Below are positions 33,653 through 42,458 of a DNA stretch of 64,000 nucleotides, piece by piece; positions within the stretch are counted from its first letter, which is position 1, and each line of letters opens with the position of its first letter. Location of the stretch: assembly GCA_963834825.1 (NCBI GenBank), contig CAWICZ010000015.1:248001-312000 (forward strand). Direction: 5' to 3'. The notes below the pieces were generated by a model. That model had not been told where the DNA came from, ran no database searches, and saw only the letters and a list, made by a program, of their open reading frames with translations. Position numbers and translations under genes: made by a program. This DNA is from JACDAN01 sp963834825. Its GTDB lineage: Bacteria; Actinomycetota; Thermoleophilia; Gaiellales; Gaiellaceae.

Positions 33653-34015
33653 CTAAGGCCCGGCGCCCGGCGCAGGACAGGCGAGCGGCGGGACCTTCAG
33701 GCCCGCCAGGCTTCCCTTCGCGCCGACCGCGCGCACGATCGTGGCGGTGCAGCGGTCGAAGGCGACCGAGAAGCGGACCACGAAGCCGCCGGCCGCGCCC
33801 GCCGTCACCTGCTTCATCTGCCGACGCTCGCCCGAGAGCGTGACTCGGACCCGCTCGTTCGCGAGAAAGTTGGCGCCGCGGAGGGTGAGCGGTGCTGCGC
33901 CAGAGAGCCTGAGCGTCGCCTTCTTGCGGGACTCACCGCCGTTGGCGGCCGATCCGAGCAGGGCGACACTGAGGGCCAGGCCGAGAGCGAGGATGACGAC
34001 GACTCCGATCCTCAT
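33653..34015 (-). CDS. Small secreted beta-rich protein, paralog of the 36474 gene product
   Basis: 120 aa with a signal peptide (MRIGVVVILALGLALSVALLG). The mature domain (ATLRLSGAAPLTLRGANFLANERVRVTL...GGFVVRF...CTATIVRAVG...LACPAP) looks like a small Ig-like or beta-sandwich domain with two Cys. It aligns with the product of the gene at 36474 along its length (RLSGAAPLTLRGANF vs KIVGIEPVAVAGRAF, then GERVRLT/NERVRVT). ATG at 34015 chosen because it begins a signal peptide. Divergent from the secreted propeller gene. Confidence 0.65.
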   Translation of the reverse strand: MRIGVVVILALGLALSVALLGSAANGGESRKKATLRLSGAAPLTLRGANFLANERVRVTLSGERRQMKQVTAGAAGGFVVRFSVAFDRCTATIVRAVGAKGSLAGLKVPPLACPAPGAGP

Positions 34016-34074
34016 CGCCGGTCCAGTATGCCCGAGATCGCGTAGGACCGAACCCGCGATATCCGTTGCCATAT

Positions 34075-34103
34075 TTGCAGACGGATCGAGACCGTCCTAT
34101 AGT
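34075..34103 (+). promoter_or_regulatory. Promoter of the secreted propeller gene
   Basis: TTGCAG (34075-34080), 17-nt spacer, TATAGT (34098-34103): the best sigma-70-like match in the window. CCCGCGATATC (34053-34063) upstream is identical to an 11-mer upstream of the RHH-propeller gene (30301-30311). Confidence 0.65.
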
Positions 34104-34132
34104 CGCCCGGCTCTAGCGAAAGGGGGAGAGCC

Positions 34133-36328
34133 ATGCGAGAAAGAAGAGTTGTCGCCGCGCTCACGACCGCTCTCGCAGCGGTCGTCCTGACGGGCACGGC
34201 GGCAGCCGGCTTCGAGGACTCGCCGCGAGTTCGCAAGGTCCAGCAGTCGGTCGAGCCATCGGGGCCGACCGTTATGCGCGACGTCGAGCTCGGGACGAAC
34301 ATCACCGAGTGCCCGCAGGCGGGCATGAACACAGAGCCGGATCCGCTGGCCCGGATCGAGAAAGACGAGGTCTGGCGGCTCAGCGACCGGGGCGACGATA
34401 CGCGTGGGAACACCGAATACAGCTGCTTCCCGCAGAACGAAACGACGATTGACGTCAACCCCACGAACCGGCGGAACATCGTCGGCGGCCAGAACGACTA
34501 CCGCCTGGGCGGGTCGTTTTCGGGGGTCAACGCCAGCGCGGACGGCGGCAGGACGTGGTACGACACCCTCCACCCGCTGCCCTCGCTCCAGAGCGGTGAG
34601 ATGCTCGACTCGTCGGGTGACCCGGCGATCACGTTCGACCGTGAAGGAACGGTCTACCTGGCGAGCATCGTCTTCAATCGGACCAACGACAACAACGGCA
34701 TCTGGGTCAATCGGTCGACGAACGGCGGCTTCACCTGGAGCCGGCCTTGCACGCCGTTCGTCTCGCCGCCGGGAACTCCGATTCGTTGCGGAGCCATCGG
34801 CGACGCACGTCATCCCGGTGACGGCACGGTGGTCTTCCAGCCGGACAACGAAGTGACGCCGATCTTCCCGGGCAGTGCCGTGAACTTCAGCGTCACGTTC
34901 AACGACAAGGAGTTCATCGGAGCCGGCCCGCGCCCCGACGGCGTGACACCGGTGTGCTTCGACCCGGCGACGAAGGCGTCGATCCCGGCCGGTTCGGCCG
35001 GCTGTCAGGAGGAGGTCATCGGGCCCGACCGCATCTACGTCACCTGGACGGCCTTCAACAATCCGTCGGGGGTGCCGAACGCGATCGTCTCGTCGACGAT
35101 CGAGGTCAGCTACTCCGACGATCGCGGGCGCTCCTGGTCGCCGCGGCGGACGATCAACGGCAGCGCGCCGTTTTGCTCCTTCGCGGTAGCCGGGCCGGGG
35201 CACTGCGACGACAACCAGTTCTCGGTCCCGACGGTGAGCCCTGAGACGGGCCACCTGTACGTCGCGTTCGAGAACTTCAACACCCAGGACGAGAACCAGT
35301 GGCTCGTCGTGCGGTCGACAGACGGCGGCCAGACGTTCCAGGGGCCGTTCTTCGTCACGCCGGCCTTCGACGTCAACTTCAGGGCGAGGCCCGACTGCGC
35401 TACGCGCGGGGCCGGGTCCTCGCTGACCAACACCTGCTTCCGGATCCCGATGACCGGCGCGATCGTCGCCGACCGGCGCGGAGGCGCCTTCGCCGACGAC
35501 CTCTACCTGGTCACGGCCGACAACCGGAACGGCACCCGCGAGAACACGAACACGGACGTGTTCTTCTTCAAGTCGACGAACGGCGGCTCGAGCTGGATCG
35601 GGCCGACCCGTGTGAACAACGACGATTCGGATGCGCCCGCGAACCGTGACTGCGGCCGCGGCGGGCAGCCGGCATGTCCGCCGACGACCCTCGCGAGCGC
35701 AACCGGAAACGACCAGTGGTGGCCGTGGGTCGACGTCTCGGACCGCGGCGACGTCAACGTCAAGATGCTCGACCGGCGGCTGGACGAGGACTCGGTCGCA
35801 AGTGAGTGGCCGACGAGCCGTCAGCGGCCGGGCAACTACCTCGTGTGGACGTGGGCGGCGCAGTGCCGGATCACGTCGTCCTCCTCGACGCCCGGCAGCG
35901 GCTGCGTCGCGGACGGCGCTGCGGTGATCCCGCAGCCCACGGGGCCGGTCAACCCGTCAGGCCCGTTCCCCGGAGCGGGGCCGACGTTCACGGATCCGTT
36001 CCGGAACTTCAAGGTCTCGGACGTTCCGTCGAACTTCGACTACTGCTTCCGAGCCGGAGTCTTCTGCGGCGACTACGAATCGATCGCCGTCAACCACTCC
36101 GACGATGCTCGGGCCTGGACGCTGTCCACGGATGCCCGCAACGGCCGGTCGTCCGGCGGGCCGGCGGGAGGCACGACGCTCCCCTCGCAGCCGGGCCGAA
36201 ACCCGATCTGCGAGCAGTCGGACGTCTTCGTCGACGGCTTCGACGCGCGGAACGGGGGCAACGGTGGATCGGCTGGGCCGATCACGCCGTTCCTCGTTAC
36301 GCCGTGTCCCGGCGACGACGACGATTGA
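34133..36328 (+). CDS. Secreted sialidase-like (Asp-box) beta-propeller protein
   Basis: 731 aa with an N-terminal signal peptide (RRVVAALTTALAAVVLTGTAAA). Multiple Asp boxes, SADGGRTW, STNGGFTW, SDDRGRSW, STDGGQTF and STNGGSSW, are spaced as in six-bladed BNR/sialidase-type propellers. The sialidase Arg triad cannot be assigned, so glycosidase activity is not supported; binding is as likely. Many Cys pairs suggest disulfides. AAAGGGGGAG precedes the ATG. Unlike its two neighbours it has no RHH domain. Ends in a DDDD tail. Confidence 0.75.
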   Translation: MRERRVVAALTTALAAVVLTGTAAAGFEDSPRVRKVQQSVEPSGPTVMRDVELGTNITECPQAGMNTEPDPLARIEKDEVWRLSDRGDDTRGNTEYSCFPQNETTIDVNPTNRRNIVGGQNDYRLGGSFSGVNASADGGRTWYDTLHPLPSLQSGEMLDSSGDPAITFDREGTVYLASIVFNRTNDNNGIWVNRSTNGGFTWSRPCTPFVSPPGTPIRCGAIGDARHPGDGTVVFQPDNEVTPIFPGSAVNFSVTFNDKEFIGAGPRPDGVTPVCFDPATKASIPAGSAGCQEEVIGPDRIYVTWTAFNNPSGVPNAIVSSTIEVSYSDDRGRSWSPRRTINGSAPFCSFAVAGPGHCDDNQFSVPTVSPETGHLYVAFENFNTQDENQWLVVRSTDGGQTFQGPFFVTPAFDVNFRARPDCATRGAGSSLTNTCFRIPMTGAIVADRRGGAFADDLYLVTADNRNGTRENTNTDVFFFKSTNGGSSWIGPTRVNNDDSDAPANRDCGRGGQPACPPTTLASATGNDQWWPWVDVSDRGDVNVKMLDRRLDEDSVASEWPTSRQRPGNYLVWTWAAQCRITSSSSTPGSGCVADGAAVIPQPTGPVNPSGPFPGAGPTFTDPFRNFKVSDVPSNFDYCFRAGVFCGDYESIAVNHSDDARAWTLSTDARNGRSSGGPAGGTTLPSQPGRNPICEQSDVFVDGFDARNGGNGGSAGPITPFLVTPCPGDDDD

Positions 36329-36349
36329 CGACGAAAGCCCAGTACGACT

Positions 36350-36378
36350 GGAGAGGCCGCCCCCTGGGCGGCCTCTCC
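36350..36378 (+). terminator. Terminator after the secreted propeller gene
   Basis: A 13-bp perfect GC-rich stem (GGAGAGGCCGCCC and complement) with a 3-nt loop, followed by GCTTTG. The remaining ~95 bp before the convergent small gene show nothing recognisable. Confidence 0.75.
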
Positions 36379-36473
36379 GCTTTGTGAACGGTCGAGCTAC
36401 TGCCACGGCGACGAGTCGCACACGCTCGCCGGGCCTGATCGCGTCGCCGCGCGCACGACCAGCGGCTCGCGTG

Positions 36474-36869
36474 TCAGGACGCGGAGCGAAGGCTTAGAGC
36501 GGAAGGAGCAGTTACTGACTGAGTCGACCGCGGTTCCAGGCAATGGACGTTAGAGAACTGCGCAAATGTGACCACGGCGCGGCTGCCCGCGGAGCCACGG
36601 GCGACGGCAGTGAACCCGTTGCAGACATTCGCTTCAGGAAAAACGACCTTGAAGCCGCCGCGCGCGCCCGCCGTGATCGTCTTGCGCCGGCCGTCGGCGG
36701 TCAGCCTGACGCGCTCCCCGGGCTTGAACGCCCGGCCGGCGACCGCCACCGGCTCGATGCCCACGATCTTCAGGCTCGCGCGGCCGGTCGGGCCGACGCC
36801 GTTCTTTTCCGCCGTCAGCGTCATCGCCGGGAGGCCGGCGATCACGAGAAGAAGGGCAAGGAGGGCCAC
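36474..36869 (-). CDS. Small secreted beta-rich protein, paralog of the 33653 gene product
   Basis: 131 aa. Signal peptide (ALLALLLVIAGLPAMTLTA) followed by the same small domain as its paralog (ASLKIVGIEPVAVAGRAFKPGERVRLTADG...ARGGFKVVF...CNGFTAVARG...VHCLEP) and a short Ser/Thr-rich tail. GTG start 9 nt after a TAGACT box (36879-36884, minus strand). Transcribed away from the second RHH-propeller gene, repeating the layout at 33653/34133. Confidence 0.65.
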   Translation of the reverse strand: MALLALLLVIAGLPAMTLTAEKNGVGPTGRASLKIVGIEPVAVAGRAFKPGERVRLTADGRRKTITAGARGGFKVVFPEANVCNGFTAVARGSAGSRAVVTFAQFSNVHCLEPRSTQSVTAPSALSLRSAS

Positions 36870-36962
36870 GGGTCGAGAAGTCTACGGCGCCGCTAAAAGG
36901 CAGGTCACAATATATGAACGGCTATTCCAACAGATTCAGAGTGATATTGCTCCAATCTGCAG

Positions 36963-36991
36963 TTGATATCAGCCTCTAAATCGTTCATGAT
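36963..36991 (+). promoter_or_regulatory. Promoter of the second RHH-propeller gene
   Basis: TTGATA (36963-36968), 17-nt spacer containing CCTCTAAATCGT, CATGAT (36986-36991), then 12 nt to the TTG start. The -35 and spacer are near-identical to those at 30350, and a GATATC overlaps the -35. Confidence 0.6.
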
Positions 36992-37003
36992 CGCCGCGGT
37001 TCG

Positions 37004-40000
37004 TTGGCAGGGGAGATCTATCGCTTCTTGCTCCGGATGCCCCAGCATCTGCGGGAGCAGCTGACGGCCGCGTCGAAAGATGCCGGCCGAAGCCTGAACG
37101 CTGAGCTTGTCCACCGCTTGGAGCGAAGCCTCGAAGAAGACGCCCGCGCCGCTCGACGGCGGCGCCTCATCGGCCTCATGAAAGGGGACAGAATGCGACC
37201 ACGACTCGTGTGGCGCCGGCCTGTGGTTGCCGGTCGCCATCGTTTCGGTACATGGCGCTCGCGGCCGCGGCGTTCGTGCTCCGCGGCTCACTCGACGACG
37301 GCAGCAGCGCCCGTCGAAGCCGAGGGCGGGCCTCCCGCCCTGACGGCTCATCTCGCCAAACTCAAGCAGGCTCTGCCGCCCAACGGCGGCATGTCCGAGG
37401 AAGGCCCCGGCGGCGCGGCCGACTCCGAGTTCATGGAGCGGGCCTATCCGGACACGACGATCTCGCTCGCCGAGATGAACGGCGCGAGGGCTGCGTTCAC
37501 GGATGCCTCCGGAGTCGCGTTCCGCGGCGGTGAAGGAGACGGACGCTGGAGGACGATCGGGCCGAGCAGGGCCGTCTACCCGTCCTCACAGTTCCTGAAT
37601 TCGTTCCTCTACGTGCCGAACGAGTACGTCGCCGGCGGCCGGACGACGTCGATCGCGCTCAACGACGAGTGTCGGAACAGCAGGTGCGAGGCGTACATCA
37701 CCCCGGCCGGCGGTGGCGTCTGGCGCACGAAGAACATCCTCGGCAACAACGTTCGCTGGGACTATCTGGGCGGCCCGCTCGGCATCAACGCGGCCGGCGC
37801 GGTCACGATCGACCCGACCGACGACGACACCGTCTACGTCGGAACCGGCGAGGCGAACATCTGCGGCAGCGGCTGCGTCGCCGGCACGGGTCTCTACCGG
37901 TCGACGAACGACGGCCGGTCGTGGAGGCAGCTCGGCAAGGAGGTCTTCTCCGGCAAGGGCATCGGCCAGATCGTCGTCAACCCGTCCAACCGGAACATCC
38001 TCTACGTCGGCACGACGACCGCGCTCGGCGGCATGTCGTCGGTCTGCTGCACCGGCGTGACGCGGCCGATCCCGGGGATCACCAAGTGGGGCCTGTACAA
38101 GAGCACCGACCGCGGCGAAACGTGGAGCTTCATCCACAACGGCGCGCCGACGACCGCCGAGTGCACAGGCAACCTGGCCGAGTTCGGCAACACGCTGACG
38201 TGCTCGCCGCGCGGCGTCAGGAACGTTCTGCTCGACCCGTCGAACCCGAACATCGTCTACGCGTCGTCCTACGCACGCGGCGTCTGGCGCTCGAGCGACG
38301 CCGGAGCAACCTGGACGCAGATCAAGCCGTCGATCAACGCGGCGATCATCCAGAGCCGCGCCGCGATCGCAGTCAACCGGCTGCCCGGCGGCGCGACCCG
38401 GATGTACGTCAACGAGGGCAACGCGGGCCAGAACCCCTCGCAGCTCTTCCGCAGCGACAGCGTCGCGACCGGCGCGCCCGTATTCACGAATCTGACGAGC
38501 CCGAGCGTGACGCAGACCGGGTTCGCGTACAACGGCATGTGCGATCCGCAGTGCTGGTACGACATCTTCGTCTACACGCCGAAGGGCTTCCCGGACATCG
38601 TCTACGCGGGCGGCGACTACTCGTACGGCGAGACGATCGCCAACAAGCGCGCCGTCGTCCTCTCGACCGATGCAGGCGTGTCCGGGACGGACATGACGTT
38701 CGACGGCACCGACCCGCTGCACCCGAACGGGCTCCATCCCGACCAGCACAACCTGATCACGGTCCCGGGGACGGCCGTTCCAGTTCATCGAGACGAACGA
38801 CGGCGGCGTGATGCGCTCGAACGGGCGCTTCGTCAACCGCTCGTCGTGGTGCAGCGACCCGAACGTTCCCCGCGGGCTCAACGCCGACGCAGCTGGCTCG
38901 CTGCCAGCAGATGCTCTCGCGGATCCCGGAGCGGCTCGAGGGCATCAACGACGGGCTGAACACGCTCCAGTTCCAGAGCCTCTCGATCAGCCCGCACGAC
39001 AGCCGGATCCGTCAGGGTGGAACCCAGGACAACGGCACCTGGCAGACCGAACGGGAGCCGGGTCAGGTGGCGACAACATGATGATCGGAGACGGCGGTCA
39101 GTCCGGCTTCGACGTCGCGATCCCGGAGTTCCGGTTCCACACGTTCACGAACGTGTCAGGCGGACGTGAACTTCAACAACGGCAACATCGCCGACTGGAT
39201 CTGGATCTCCGACCCGGTCGCCCACGGGGGCGAGTTCTACGCCCCGGTGATCAGCGACCCGGTGGTGAGCAAGACGATGTTCGGCGGGACGAGCCGGACG
39301 GCGTACCGGACGCAGACGGCCGGGCTCGGGACGATGACCGTCGCCGAGGCGAACCAGCACTGCAACGAGTGGACCGGAGACTTCACGGTCCAGTGCGGTG
39401 ACTGGGCCGAGCTCGGGCCAGGTTCGCCTGCTGGACGCCGCCTGGGGTGACCGGGCCGGCGGCAACATGGCGCAGATCGAGCGGACGGCGGCCGACACGG
39501 GCACGGCCTGGGCAGCAACGACCACCGGCCGCGTGTTCGTGACGAAGAACGTCGACGCTCCGGGCGTCAGGAGATCCCGCCGCCGACGGGCAACAACGTC
39601 CGCCGCATCGCCACGAACGTCACCTGGAGCCGGATCGACCTGCCGACGACGCCGAATCGGTTCGTCAGCAGCATCTACGTCGATTCGACGAACGGGAACC
39701 GCGCCTGGGTGTCGTACAGCGGCTTACAGCGTCAACACGCCGTCGACTCCGGGCCACGTGTTCGAGGTCGTGTTCAACCCGGCCACGGGCACGGCGACGT
39801 GGACGAGGCTCGACAACAACCTCACCGACATCCCGGTCACGGACCTGGTCCGTGACGATCGGACCGGCGACCTCTTCGCCGGAACCGACTTCGGCGCGCT
39901 CCGTTTGGCAGCCGGGGCGACCTCGTGGCGGCTCGCCGCTCGGGGGATGCCGAACGTCGAGATCGCAGGCCTGACGGTCGTGCAGGGCGAGCGGCAGCTC

Positions 40001-40081
40001 TACGCCGCGACGCACGGACTCAGCGCCTGGCTCCTGGATCTCCGCGATCTGGACGACCAGGACGAGGACGAGGACGACTGA
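37004..40081 (+). pseudogene. Second RHH / TM / beta-propeller gene, multiply frameshifted
   Basis: Paralog of the 30386 gene. The N-terminal RHH domain is intact (YRFLLRMPQHLREQL, AGRSLNAELVHRLERSL). Propeller sequence with Asp boxes (STNDGRSW, STDRGETW, SSDAGATW) continues in one frame to about 38770. After that it changes frame near 38770, 38885, 39060, 39160, 39420, 39570 and 39720, with recognisable homologous sequence between each shift up to YAATHGLSAWLLDL at the end. In the TM region a hydrophobic segment is readable only by joining three frames (37215-37300). An internal ATG at 37193 follows AAAGGGG. Either a young pseudogene or assembly indels. Confidence 0.7.
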
Positions 40082-40093
40082 TCCCGTCCGGAA

Positions 40094-40125
40094 CTAGTCG
40101 GGGCCGCCTGCGCGGCCCCGACTAG
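40094..40125 (+). terminator. Terminator after the second propeller gene
   Basis: A perfect 14-bp stem CTAGTCGGGGCCGC with complement and a 4-nt loop, then GTTTA. The following TAATTC (40129-40134) is the likely -10 of the next gene, so terminator and promoter are packed within 50 bp. Confidence 0.85.
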
Positions 40126-40141
40126 GTTTAATTCGCGCCCC

Positions 40142-41446
40142 GTGCCCCGCCTCGTGGCCGCTCTTGCGTGTGTGCTCTGCCTGGCGGCGTGCGGCGGCGA
40201 TGCCGGCGGCAGCGGGAACATCCGCTTCCTCGTCTTCGGCGAGCCGGAGGAGATCAACGCCTACCGCGAGCTGATCTCCGAGTACCACAAGCGCGGCGAA
40301 GGCAAGGTCCAGCTGATCGAGGCCAGCGACCGCGAAGATCTGCTCGCCCGCCTCTCGACGTCGTTCGCCGGCGGCGCTCCGCCGGACGTTTTCCTGCTCA
40401 ACTACCGGTTCTACGGGCAGTTCGCCGCGCGCGACGTTCTCGAGCCGCTCGAGGAGCGGATCGACGACTCCGACGCGTTCCAGCAGGGCGACTTCTACCC
40501 GCAGGCGCTCGAAGCCTTCCGCTGGAAAGGCGTCCTCACCTGCCTGCCGCAGAACGTCTCGAGCCTGGTCGTCTACTACAACCGCGACCTCTTCCGGCGC
40601 TTCAACGTGCCCGAGCCGCGCCGCGGCTGGACGTGGACGGAGCTGATCGTTCGCGCCTCCCAGCTCACCCGTGACGCCAAGGGCCGGCAGGTGGTCGCCG
40701 GGGAGCCGGAACAGGGCGCGATCACGCCTGCCATCTTCGGCCTGGGTGTGGAGCCGACGATGATCCGGGTCGCGCCGTTCGTCTGGTCGAATGGCGGCGA
40801 GGTGGTCGACAACGACGAGCGTCCCACTCGGTTCACGCTCCAGACGCCTCGGGCGCTCCAGGCGCTACAGGAGTTCCTCAAGCTCCGCAGCATCTACGGC
40901 GTCGTCCCGACCGACGTGGACGTCGAGGCCGAGGACGACGAGACGCGCTTCCAGAACGGGCGCCTCGCGATGCTCCTCTCGTCGCGACGGTCGACGCCGA
41001 CCTTCCGGACGGTCACGGCCTTCGACTGGGACGTCGCCGATCTCCCCAAGTTCCGCGAGCCCGCCGGCATCCTCCACTCCGACGCGTACTGCATGGCCAG
41101 GGCTTCGAAGGAGAAGGACGCGGCGTGGCGCTTCGTCGAGTTCGCCAACAGCCCGGTCGGTCAGCGGATCGTCGCCAAGACTGGCCGGACGGTGCCGTCG
41201 CTGCAAGCGGTTGCCCAGTCCGACGCGTTCCTCGATCCGAACGCGAAGCCGCGCAGCTCGCAGGTCTTCCTCGACCAGATCGAGACGATCCGGCGCGTGC
41301 CGACCGTCTCGACCTGGCCCGAGATCGAGGATGCGACGGGACCGATCCTCGAGAACGGCCTCTACCTGGGCCAGGACGCGCAACAGGTGGCGCGGCGGCT
41401 CGACCGCGCAACGCGACCGCTGTTTGCGCGGGCCGAGCAGTCGTAG
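40142..41446 (+). CDS. ABC-transporter solute-binding lipoprotein (sugar type)
   Basis: 434 aa. Lipobox LAAC (lipidated Cys ~17) then GGD. The mature protein is a family-1 extracellular solute-binding protein: IRFLVFGEPEEINAYRELISEYHK, GGAPPDVFLLNYRFYGQFA, VVYYNRDLFRRFNVPEPRRGWTWTEL, and ASKEKDAAWRFVEFANSPVGQRIVAKTGRTVPS. Would capture an oligosaccharide or related ligand for an ABC importer. No permease or ATPase genes are adjacent. GTG start 7 nt after the -10 box. Confidence 0.85.
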   Translation: MPRLVAALACVLCLAACGGDAGGSGNIRFLVFGEPEEINAYRELISEYHKRGEGKVQLIEASDREDLLARLSTSFAGGAPPDVFLLNYRFYGQFAARDVLEPLEERIDDSDAFQQGDFYPQALEAFRWKGVLTCLPQNVSSLVVYYNRDLFRRFNVPEPRRGWTWTELIVRASQLTRDAKGRQVVAGEPEQGAITPAIFGLGVEPTMIRVAPFVWSNGGEVVDNDERPTRFTLQTPRALQALQEFLKLRSIYGVVPTDVDVEAEDDETRFQNGRLAMLLSSRRSTPTFRTVTAFDWDVADLPKFREPAGILHSDAYCMARASKEKDAAWRFVEFANSPVGQRIVAKTGRTVPSLQAVAQSDAFLDPNAKPRSSQVFLDQIETIRRVPTVSTWPEIEDATGPILENGLYLGQDAQQVARRLDRATRPLFARAEQS

Positions 41447-41453
41447 CCGAGTT

Positions 41454-42374
41454 CTAGTAGGCGACTGCGCGGCCGCCGGTCTCGGCGGCGTGGCGCTGCT
41501 CGTCGGCGCGATACGACGAGCGAACGAGCGGCCCGCTGAAGACGGAGCCGAAGCCGAGGGCCTCGCCCTGCTCCCGGAACCAGCGGAACTCGTCCGGGTG
41601 CACCCAGCGGTCGATCGTCACGTGCTTCTCCGAGGGCTGGAGGTACTGGCCGATCGTGACGACGTCGACGCCTTGGCCACGGAGATCGCGCATCGTCTCG
41701 ACGACCTCGTCGTTCGTCTCGCCCAGGCCGACGATGATCCCGGACTTCGTCAGCACCTTGTAGTCGGCGAGCTCCTTCGCGCGCCGAAGGAGCCAGAGCG
41801 CCTTGTCGTACGACGCTTTCGCGCCGCGCATGCGGCGGTGGAGCCGCCGCACCGTCTCGATGTTGTGGTTGAAGACCTCGGGCCGCTCGGCGAGCACGGT
41901 CCGGAGCGCCTCCTCCTCGACGTCGAGGAAGTCGGGCGTCAGGACCTCGACGCTCACCCCCGGCGCCTTGTGCTTGAGCGCGCGGATCGTGGCGGCGAAG
42001 TGGCCGGCACCGCGGTCGTCGAGGTCGTCGCGGTCGACGGACGTCACAACGACGTGCTCGAGCCCCATCTGCGCGGCCGTGTGCGCGAGCCGCAGCGGCT
42101 CGAGCGGGTCCGGCGGGTGCTCCGGCCGTCCTGAGTGCACGTAGCAGTAGCGGCAGGCGCGCGTGCAGGTGTCGCCGAGGATCTGGAACGTCGCGGTGCC
42201 GCGGCCCCAGCACTCGGCGATGTTCGGGCAGCGCGCCTCCTCGCACACGGTGTGCAGGCTGGCTCCGTGGATCAGCTTGCGGACGTCAAAGTACTGCGAG
42301 TCGGCGCTCGGGGCGCGCACTTTCATCCACGCCGGCCGGCGAGGACGCTGGGCGACTGGCAGCGAGCCCTGCAC
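41454..42374 (-). CDS. lipA: Lipoyl synthase
   Basis: Radical-SAM enzyme that inserts two sulfurs into protein-bound octanoyl groups, 306 aa. Auxiliary cluster ligands in CEEARCPNIAECW; radical-SAM cluster CTRACRYC; further family blocks VVVTSVDRDDLDDRGAGHFA, FNHNIETV and KSGIIVGLGET. GTG start 7 nt after TAGACT (42382-42387, minus strand). Convergent with the solute-binding protein gene. Works with LipB encoded at 44358 to lipoylate the E2 encoded nearby. Confidence 0.95.
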   Translation of the reverse strand: MQGSLPVAQRPRRPAWMKVRAPSADSQYFDVRKLIHGASLHTVCEEARCPNIAECWGRGTATFQILGDTCTRACRYCYVHSGRPEHPPDPLEPLRLAHTAAQMGLEHVVVTSVDRDDLDDRGAGHFAATIRALKHKAPGVSVEVLTPDFLDVEEEALRTVLAERPEVFNHNIETVRRLHRRMRGAKASYDKALWLLRRAKELADYKVLTKSGIIVGLGETNDEVVETMRDLRGQGVDVVTIGQYLQPSEKHVTIDRWVHPDEFRWFREQGEALGFGSVFSGPLVRSSYRADEQRHAAETGGRAVAY

Positions 42375-42381
42375 GGGCCAA

Positions 42382-42387
42382 AGTCTA
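42382..42387 (-). promoter_or_regulatory. -10 box of lipA (leaderless)
   Basis: TAGACT on the minus strand, 7 nt before the lipA GTG; no ribosome binding site. Confidence 0.45.
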
Positions 42388-42458
42388 CGGACGCGGGTTT
42401 CAGAGCCGCTGAGGATGGGCACTAGCTTGGCGTCGGAACTCGATCGAGGGAGGGCCCG

